Translations under genes and position numbers: made by a program
Assembly (NCBI GenBank): GCA_946803715.1
Contig: CAMPET010000287.1
Coordinates: forward strand, 58,068 to 89,472
Direction: 5' to 3'
DNA: 31,405 bases
Origin: Beroe ovata
Taxonomy: Eukaryota > Ctenophora > Nuda > Beroida > Beroidae
The notes under the pieces: model-generated
Database searches by the model: none
The model's input: only the letters and a program-made list of their open reading frames with translations
Told to the model about the DNA's origin: nothing
Shown here: piece by piece, positions 26,501 through 31,405 of the stretch
Layout of the letters: each line of letters opens with the position of its first letter
How positions within the stretch are numbered: position 1 is the stretch's first letter

Positions 26501-28308
26501 AAGTACATCGGCAGAACCAACATGGTAAGTGTTGTCAGTGGTAGAGGTATAATTGTCAGTAACCGCTTAGGATCTGTTGTCAGATTTAACTTTCCTGACA
26601 CGCCTTTATCAAAGCATCTAGTCATCATGTAATGGTGACGAGATGGTATGAAAGCTGTTAGAATGCTGTTAGATACGTGATGTTGATAATTGTTCTACTG
26701 ACTGAAGATCATGAATTTCATAGAAATTGTCGTAGCAAATCTTTTCCTATGTTGTTAAGTTGTTACTTGTTTGAAACATCCATTATCTTCAATCGATTTG
26801 ACAAGTAAACAAATCAGGGGTATCTCAACAAACAACTATCTGAAATTTTTATCATTCCTTTACACTGTTGCCATGATTCCATATCATCATACAGAATAGG
26901 TTGTATGTACGTTATAGGTACAATGTACATTGTATAAATTCTGCATACGGTATTCAGTTTTTGTCGAGCATGCAATGCAAAAAGTCGAATATTGCTTGAC
27001 AATGTAATAGACGATACTATGAAAAGAGTCATTGCGTGTAGTATGCAGAACAAATTCAATGAAAATCAAATATCTGGGCATTGAGTGGACTCAGTGTGAA
27101 TGCGAATCGGTGTAAATGACCGTTGATGTCCCAGCAGAGTGGTGTCAGAGTGGAGTGGTATCAATGTGATCCGTCATTGAGACAAAGCGATGCTTGCGAA
27201 GGAATTCGCTGACATCAGTACGTCAGAACAGGGCTATGTGACGATAAGGGTACTGATTCGTCACAGCTTGCTGACACCACTGTAAAACTGTGACGTAGGA
27301 ATGCTTGTGAAGGCATTCGCTGACACCACTACGTCAGAACAGGACAGTGTGACGATTGGGGTACTGATTCGTCACATCTTGCTGACACCACTGTTAAACT
27401 GTGACGTAGGAATGCTTGCGAGGGAAATCGCTGACACCACTAGGTCAGAACAGGACAGTGTGACGATTGTTGTACCCATTCGTCACAGCTTGCTGACACC
27501 ACTGCATAACTGAGACGAAGCGATGCTTGCGAAGGAAATCGCTGACACCAATGCGTCAGAACACTGAACAGGACTGTGTGACGAATGGGGTACCCATTCG
27601 TCACATCTTGCTGACACCACTGCATAACTATGACGTAGGAATTCGCTGACGCCACTGCGTCAGAAGTCAGAGCAGGGCCGTGTGAGGAAACTCAATTATT
27701 AATGAAATAATAGATATACTTGTTATGATAGTATTTTGGTAAGTCTGATATCGATCAATACTCAATTCTCATGTCTAGACTTCCCCTTCAGATCCCATTC
27801 TACCAGGTTGCTTCAGCTTGTCAGGGATCCACAATCACACTCTGGAACATTGACACTGGTCAGAAACTTAAACAGGTACAGCGCCACAGTTATTGCATTA
27901 ACGGGATTAAAATTGATGATCTTCCACTGTAACAACATAATATCATGGATAAACAATGGTTAGCAAAAACTCCTATTACAATCCATATCACAGATCCAAA
28001 ACGCGCATGGTGAAAGTGAAATAACGGCCATGGTCATTGATCTGCCGAGCAAGCTGCTGACAGGGAGCAGTGACGGAACTGTCAAGATATGGGATATCAA
28101 CACTACTGCCTGTCACAGGGTACTGCAGGCGGGAAGGGAGGGCCCTGTCGACATATTGCAGGTGAGTACCACTCTAGTCTCAGTTTACCTCACTAACGGT
28201 GAGTTATTTCCTCTGCCCCCCCCCTCACCTTTACTCAGCCCATGTTAACCTACCGAGTATTGTTCAGGTGTTGTGTATCAAGAGGCGGGTGATAGCAGTG
28301 GGCTGGTC
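23478..28308 (+). CDS. WD40-repeat protein with N-terminal EF-hand pair (WDR49/EFCAB8/WDY-like), 3' incomplete
   Basis: Sixteen exons join without a phase conflict (about 1,780 nt, 593 codons) before the gene is cut by an N at 28309. The protein starts MTSASSSVLPVHREETSG, then two EF-hand-like helix-loop-helix units (ISFTEFKEACQTILG; LYLQVDVAGEGHIDWDMFC), then WD40 repeats: IGIWDMKMKM, LILSYGD-type CYGDVHGNVTAFLF, MVRLWNPY, KTFRIWDVQRQ, ITLWNIDTGQ, VKIWDI. This order is that of the WDR49/EFCAB8/WDR64 group, including insect WDY. That group has been linked to cilia and sperm axonemes, so an axonemal scaffold role is inferred. Both EF-hand loops lack key acidic positions, so calcium binding is doubtful. 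Introns are mostly 75-330 bp, far smaller than in the semaphorin gene. The C-terminal WD repeats are missing. Confidence 0.92.
23531..23850 (+). other. WD40 gene intron 1
   Basis: 320-bp intron. It contains an ATG-initiated frame (23647-23844) that is not conserved with anything I recognise and is not needed for the gene. Confidence 0.6.
23851..23929 (+). CDS. WD40 gene exon 2
   Basis: Acceptor GATTTTAG; donor CTG|GTAATC. Phase 2 in, phase 0 out. It encodes GTVKGHIKLEDGLNIRDLLD and LKDAFL, the first helix of EF-hand-like unit 1. Confidence 0.88.
24015..24104 (+). CDS. WD40 gene exon 3 (EF-hand-like 1)
   Basis: Acceptor TTGTCCAG; donor CAG|GTTAAG; phase 0 to 0. It encodes DITEGRSEKISFTEFKEACQ and TILGSSHDEQ. 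The loop D-I-T-E-G-R-S-E-K-I-S-F is degenerate as a calcium site. Confidence 0.92.
24193..24246 (+). CDS. WD40 gene exon 4 (EF-hand-like 2)
   Basis: Acceptor TTTCCTCAG; donor TGG|GTGAGT; phase 0 to 0. It encodes LKELYLQVDVAGEGHIDW. The loop starts with D and has G at position 6, but lacks Glu at position 12. Confidence 0.92.
24365..24430 (+). CDS. WD40 gene exon 5
   Basis: Acceptor TGTATTCAG; donor AAA|GTAAGT; phase 0 to 0. It encodes DMFCSHLLRQFYEKDDKMKA and TK, the exit helix of the second EF-hand-like unit and the linker to the propeller. Confidence 0.92.
24519..24623 (+). CDS. WD40 gene exon 6 (first WD repeat begins)
   Basis: Acceptor CCCCATAG; donor AAG|GTTATA; phase 0 to 0. It encodes VPQWQRHRPIGSPHKETVQC and IDILQNPKRYITISK, the opening strands of the first WD40 blade ('H...v..i......y.t.s.eg.i.iWd'). 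Confidence 0.92.
24700..24859 (+). CDS. WD40 gene exon 7
   Basis: Acceptor TATTACAG; donor ATAA|GTAGGT; phase 0 in, 1 out. It encodes EGMIGIWDMKMKMTNMLKVE, then a segment ending HKIAVASTSKEI. It contains the WD dipeptide of blade 1 and the next D-strand. Confidence 0.93.
24940..25027 (+). CDS. WD40 gene exon 8
   Basis: Acceptor CGATTTCAG; donor TG|GTAAAT; phase 1 in, 2 out. It encodes IYDLQSKKGTSCTCRIQGLP and YAPLSLHYW. The 'Y-D' replaces W-D in this blade. The donor is fixed because reading past it gives TGG TAA. Confidence 0.88.
25190..25323 (+). CDS. WD40 gene exon 9
   Basis: The acceptor is GTTTCTAG before 25190, not the more obvious TTCACAG at 25174: splicing there would create TGA across the junction. 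With the chosen site the Trp codon is restored and the frame reads SSSKESILCYGDVHGNVTAF. Donor CAAG|GTAAGT, phase 1. Confidence 0.82.
25452..25650 (+). CDS. WD40 gene exon 10
   Basis: Acceptor GTCCTCCAG; donor AC|GTGAGT; phase 1 in, 2 out. It encodes VTDVQYEKILAGHYEHVKVV, then THRGHSGWTRKVMYAPHLDL and a segment with LIISCSTTSTNSLVLG. It carries the GH...V and strand pattern of a WD blade. Confidence 0.94.
25780..25906 (+). CDS. WD40 gene exon 11
   Basis: Acceptor TGTTTTCAG; donor GGT|GTAAGT; phase 2 in, 0 out. It encodes TAFNVPQGVNCFDYNPNMNI, then IATGDVDLMVRLWNPYVKKP: a textbook WD blade (A-T-G-x-x-D-x-x-V-R-L-W). Confidence 0.95.
26002..26161 (+). CDS. WD40 gene exon 12
   Basis: Acceptor CCCTTTAG; donor GATG|GTATGT; phase 0 in, 1 out. 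It encodes VLGGHMTSVTHVILNGSRGQ, then LISLSMDKTFRIWDVQRQAC and LQRLTGILAKGPD: a complete GH-to-WD blade. The start is placed by reading frame and may be off by one base. Confidence 0.94.
26352..26524 (+). CDS. WD40 gene exon 13
   Basis: Acceptor TTGTTCAG; donor ATG|GTAAGT; phase 1 in, 0 out. It encodes LYSPVPVTLLFDEPRNRLIM, then SSNNLLSIMDMKPEMKD and a segment ending HEKPITCTKYIGRTNM. The H-x-x-P-I-T-C begins the next blade. Confidence 0.93.
26525..27791 (+). other. WD40 gene intron 13, hosting a satellite array
   Basis: At 1.27 kb this is by far the largest intron of the gene. The first 600 bp is A/T-rich with nothing recognised; 27172-27670 is the 111-bp satellite. The remainder leads to the acceptor CCCCTTCAG at 27791. 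Confidence 0.8.
27172..27670. repeat. 111-bp satellite array, short copy (about 4.5 units)
   Basis: Units begin ATGCTTGCGAAGGAATTCGC (for example 27190, 27301, 27412 and 27522), spaced 110-111 bp apart, then degrade near 27640. Each unit contains CTGACACCACTACGTCAG and a near-palindrome, GTGACGATTGGGGTACCCAT then TCGTCAC. It lies on the intron strand of the WD40 gene. Confidence 0.95.
27775..28133 (+). repeat. 359-bp segment repeated exactly at 31047-31405
   Basis: No difference was found between this segment and 31047-31405, introns included. The second copy starts right after a single N (31046) and runs to the window edge. Confidence 0.95.
27792..27875 (+). CDS. WD40 gene exon 14
   Basis: Acceptor CCCCTTCAG; donor CAG|GTACAG; phase 0 to 0. 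It encodes IPFYQVASACQGSTITLWNI and DTGQKLKQ, the end of a WD blade. Confidence 0.93.
27994..28161 (+). CDS. WD40 gene exon 15
   Basis: Acceptor TATCACAG; donor CAG|GTGAGT; phase 0 to 0. It encodes IQNAHGESEITAMVIDLPSK, then LLTGSSDGTVKIWDINTTAC, then HRVLQAGREGPVDILQ: a full WD blade with the canonical TGSSDGTVKIWD. Confidence 0.96.
28268..28308 (+). CDS. WD40 gene exon 16, cut by an N
   Basis: Acceptor TTGTTCAG; phase 0. It encodes VLCIKRRVIAVGW before the unresolved base at 28309. The G-W fits the family's 'I...GW.r.I' strand. The bases after the N are repeat DNA and do not continue the exon. Confidence 0.8.
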
Positions 28309-28309
28309 N

Positions 28310-28799
28310 AACAGAACTTAGCCTCTGGCTTCTAGGGGCTGCGCCCCCAGACCCCTGCTAGTGCTACTGATTAAAGATAATACTCTGCTTTTGTTCGGAT
28401 ATCTTATATCGGGGCACTGCCCTAAAACCACTACATTTCCATTGCTACGACAAACAACAAAAAGATAAAAGCCATGACCTCTACAATTCAAATGAGTAGG
28501 TACCTATCTAACGGCTCGGATCATCGCATTTTCTTCAGTTCCTCACTCTTGCATAACTTTTTTGCTCCTCCTGTTTTTGTTACTGTGATATTGAATATTT
28601 TCTTTAATACCAGATTTCGTCTACAACACTCTATTTCTAAAAATTTTTCCGGGGGGCTTGGCCCCCCTAACCCCCCGACCAGGGGCGTTGCCCCTGGACC
28701 CCAATGGGGGCTGCGCCCCCATACCCCTGCCGCAGCTTGCTCGCTTCGCTCGCTGCTCAAACTCGACTCGCTTCGCTCGTCGAGGGCCCCCCGGAAAAA
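28310..28799. repeat. GC-rich hairpin repeat region
   Basis: Just after the N the sequence has GGGGCTGCGCCCCCAGACCC. From 28644 to 28799 there is an element with 14-bp terminal inverted repeats (TTTTTCCGGGGGGC and GCCCCCCGGAAAAA), filled with small hairpins (GGGGGCTTGGCCCCCC, AGGGGCGTTGCCCCT, GGGGGCTGCGCCCCC) and GCTTCGCTCG palindromes. No coding frame is credible. Confidence 0.8.
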
Positions 28800-28809
28800 A
28801 TGTTTGGCT

Positions 28810-31045
28810 ACGTGCCTGGACGTAGGAATGCTTGCGAAGGAATTCGCTTACACCACTACGTCAGAGCAGGGCTATGTGACGATTAGAGTACTGATTCGTC
28901 ACAGCTTGCTGACACCACTTCATAACTGTAACGAAGCGATGCTTGCGAAGGAATTCGCTGACACTAGTACGTCAGAACGGGACTGTGTGACGATTGGGGT
29001 ACCCATTCGTCATATCTTGCTGACAACACTATGACGTAGGAATAAGGAATGCTTGCGAAGGAATTTGCTGACACCACTACGTCAGAACAGGACAGGGTGA
29101 CGATTTTGGTACCCATTCGTCAAAACTTGCTGACACCACTGTTTAACTGTGACGTAGGAATGCTCGTAAAGGAATTCGCTGACACAACTACGTCAGAACA
29201 GGACAGTGTGACGATTGGGGTACCCATTCGTCACAGCCTGCTGACACCACTGCATAACTATGACGTAGGAATGCTTGCGAAGGAATTTGCTGACGCCACT
29301 ACGTCAGAACAGGACTGTGTGACGATTGGGGTATCCATTCGTCACATCTTGCTGACACCACTGCATAACTATGACGTAGGAATGCTTGCGAAGGAATTAG
29401 CTTACACCACTTCGTCAGAGCAGGGCTATGTGAGGATTAGAGTACTGATTCGTCACAACTTGCTGACACCACTGTTTAACTGTGACGTAGGAATGCTCGT
29501 AAAGGAATTCGCTGACACCACTACGTCAGAACAGGACAGTGTGACGATTGGGCTACCCATTCGTCACAGCCTGCTGACACCACTGCATAACTATGACGTA
29601 GGAATGCTTGCGAAGGAATTCGCTTACACCACTACGTCAGAACAGGGCTATGTGACGATTAGGGTACTGATTCGTCACAGCTTGCGGACGCCACTGCATA
29701 ACTGTGACGTAGGAATGCTTGCGAAGGAATTCGCTGACACCACTACGTCAGAACAGGACTGTGTGACGATTGGTGTAACCATTCGCCACATCTTTCTGAC
29801 ACCACTGCATAACTATTACGTAGGAATGCTTGCGAAGGACGCTTACACTACTACGTCAGAGCAGGGCTATGTGACGATTAGGGTACTGATTCGTCACAAC
29901 TTGCTGACACCACTTCATAACTGTAACGAAGCGATGCTTGCGAATAAATTCGCTGACACTAGTACGTCAGTACGGGACTGTGTGACGATTGGGGTACCCA
30001 TTTGTCACATCTTGATGACACCACTATGACGTAGGAATGCTTGCGAAGGAATTCGCTGACTCCACTACGTCAGAACAGGGCTATGTGACGATTAGGGTAC
30101 TGATTCGTCACAGCTTGCTGACGCCACTGCATAGCTGTGACGTAGGAATGCTTGCGAAGGAATTCGCTGACACCACTACGTCAGAACAGGACAGGGTGAC
30201 GATTAGGGCACCCATTCGTCACAACTTGCTGACACCACTGCTTAAATGTGACGTAGGAATGCTCGTAAAGGAAATCTCTGACACCGCTACGTCAGAACAG
30301 GACTGTGTGACGACTGACGATTGGGGTAACCATTCGTCACATCTTGCTGACACCACTGCATAACTATGCCGTAGGAATGCTTGCGAAGGAATTCGCTTAC
30401 ACCACTCCGTCAGAACAGGGCTATGTGACGATTAGGGTACTGATTCGTCACAACTTGCTGACACCACTTCATAACTGCAACGAAGCGATGCTTGCGAAGG
30501 AATTCGCTGACACTAGTACGTCAGAACGGGACTTTCTGACGATGGGGGTACTCATTCGTCACATCTAGCTGACACCACTATGACGTAGGAATGCTTGCGA
30601 AGGAATTTGCTGACAACTCTAGTCTCTACGTCAGAACAGGACAGGGTGACGATTTGGGTACCCATTCGTCACAGCTTGCTGACACCACTGCATAACTATG
30701 ACGTAGGAATGCTTACGAAGGAATTCGCTTACACCACTACGTCAGAGCAGGGCTATGTGACGATAAGGGTACTGATTCGTCACAACTTGCTGACACTACT
30801 TCATAACTGTAACGAAGCGATGCTTGCGAATAAATTCGCTGACACTAGTATGTCAGAACGGGACTGTGTGACGATTGGTGTACCCATTCGTCACATCTTG
30901 CTGACACCACTATGACGTACGAATGCTTGCGAAGGAATTCACTGACACCACTACGTCAGAACAGGGCTATGTGACGATTAGGGTACTGATTCGTCACAGC
31001 TTGCGGACGCCACTGCATAACTGTGACGTAGGAATGCTTGCGAAG
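28810..31045. repeat. 111-bp satellite array, long copy (about 20 units)
   Basis: Units start at or near 28827, 28938, 29049, 29160, 29271, 29382, 29493, 29604, 29715, 29826 and so on to 31034. Several unit variants alternate: ...GGCTATGTGACGATTAGGGT, ...GACAGTGTGACGATTGGGGT, and a shorter unit ending CACTATGACGTAGGA. This points to higher-order repetition. Because 111 is 37x3, most units keep one frame open (MLAKEFADTTTSEQD... for 326 codons at 29049-30029). I regard this as non-coding. Confidence 0.95.
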
Positions 31046-31063
31046 NCTAGACTTCCCCTTCAG

Positions 31064-31147
31064 ATCCCATTCTACCAGGTTGCTTCAGCTTGTCAGGGAT
31101 CCACAATCACACTCTGGAACATTGACACTGGTCAGAAACTTAAACAG
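31064..31147 (+). CDS. duplicate of WD40 gene exon 14
   Basis: Identical to 27792-27875, with the same splice sites. Confidence 0.85.
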
Positions 31148-31265
31148 GTACAGCGCCACAGTTATTGCATTAACGGGATTAAAATTGATGATCTTCCACT
31201 GTAACAACATAATATCATGGATAAACAATGGTTAGCAAAAACTCCTATTACAATCCATATCACAG

Positions 31266-31405
31266 ATCCAAAACGCGCATGGTGAAAGTGAAATAACGGC
31301 CATGGTCATTGATCTGCCGAGCAAGCTGCTGACAGGGAGCAGTGACGGAACTGTCAAGATATGGGATATCAACACTACTGCCTGTCACAGGGTACTGCAG
31401 GCGGG
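31266..31405 (+). CDS. duplicate of WD40 gene exon 15 (cut by window end)
   Basis: Identical to 27994-28133; continues beyond the window. Confidence 0.85.
   Translation, partial: MQNAHGESEITAMVIDLPSKLLTGSSDGTVKIWDINTTACHRVLQA

Larger units (their letters stand above)
31047..31405 (+). repeat. second copy of WD40 exons 14-15 segment
   Basis: Exact duplicate of 27775-28133. It contains exon 14 (31064-31147) and the start of exon 15 (31266 to the window edge). Most simply this is the same locus placed twice in the assembly, the sequence before it (28310-31045) being another version of intron 13. Confidence 0.9.

Noticed and set aside
29049-30029. 326-codon open frame on the + strand
   Set aside because: It is made only of the 111-bp satellite; openness follows from a period of 37 codons. 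Units with indels break it and it has no independent coding signal.

Overview
This is a eukaryotic (animal) genomic window: intron-split genes with GT..AG junctions, long introns, many (TG)n/(CA)n microsatellites, inverted-repeat elements and a tandem satellite. There is no operon structure. It carries a multi-Ig semaphorin next to a WD40/EF-hand gene of the WDR49/EFCAB8 type, so it comes from a metazoan. The AATAAA usage, compact introns in the second gene and divergent protein sequences suggest an invertebrate, possibly a non-bilaterian such as a sponge. The species cannot be fixed from the sequence. Several isolated single Ns and one 317-base N run show that this is a draft scaffold.

Layout. 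1-3336: no exon recognised; microsatellites, a palindrome and a cluster of TCACGTGA boxes. 3337-21732 (+): a transmembrane semaphorin gene, 13 exons identified by homology plus reading-phase agreement. Order: Sema beta-propeller, PSI module, two Ig domains, one transmembrane helix, and a 220-residue proline-rich cytoplasmic tail. Its 5' end (signal peptide, first Sema blades) and one internal stretch between 9753 and 12166 were not found. Inside one of its introns (18949-19273) lies a phase-compatible open exon with several hydrophobic segments, a stop and AATAAA. It could give a second, truncated and differently anchored isoform, and it is the most interesting single item here. The same intron holds a perfect 46-bp inverted repeat. 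21733-23477: intergenic, with a dense cluster of GC-rich hairpin elements. 23478-28308 (+): WD40/EF-hand gene, 16 exons with small introns, start codon identified. It is cut off at a single N at 28309. 28310-31045: a GC-rich hairpin element and about 20 copies of a 111-bp satellite; a shorter array of the same satellite lies in an intron of the WD40 gene (27172-27670). 31047-31405 repeats 27775-28133 exactly, exons included.

Assembly. Single Ns at 4629, 13819, 14946, 28309 and 31046 sit at the edges of duplicated segments. The duplications are therefore best read as unmerged alleles or contig overlaps rather than biology. The two genes have no evident functional link: the first makes a cell-surface guidance/adhesion ligand, the second a probable axonemal (ciliary) scaffold protein.
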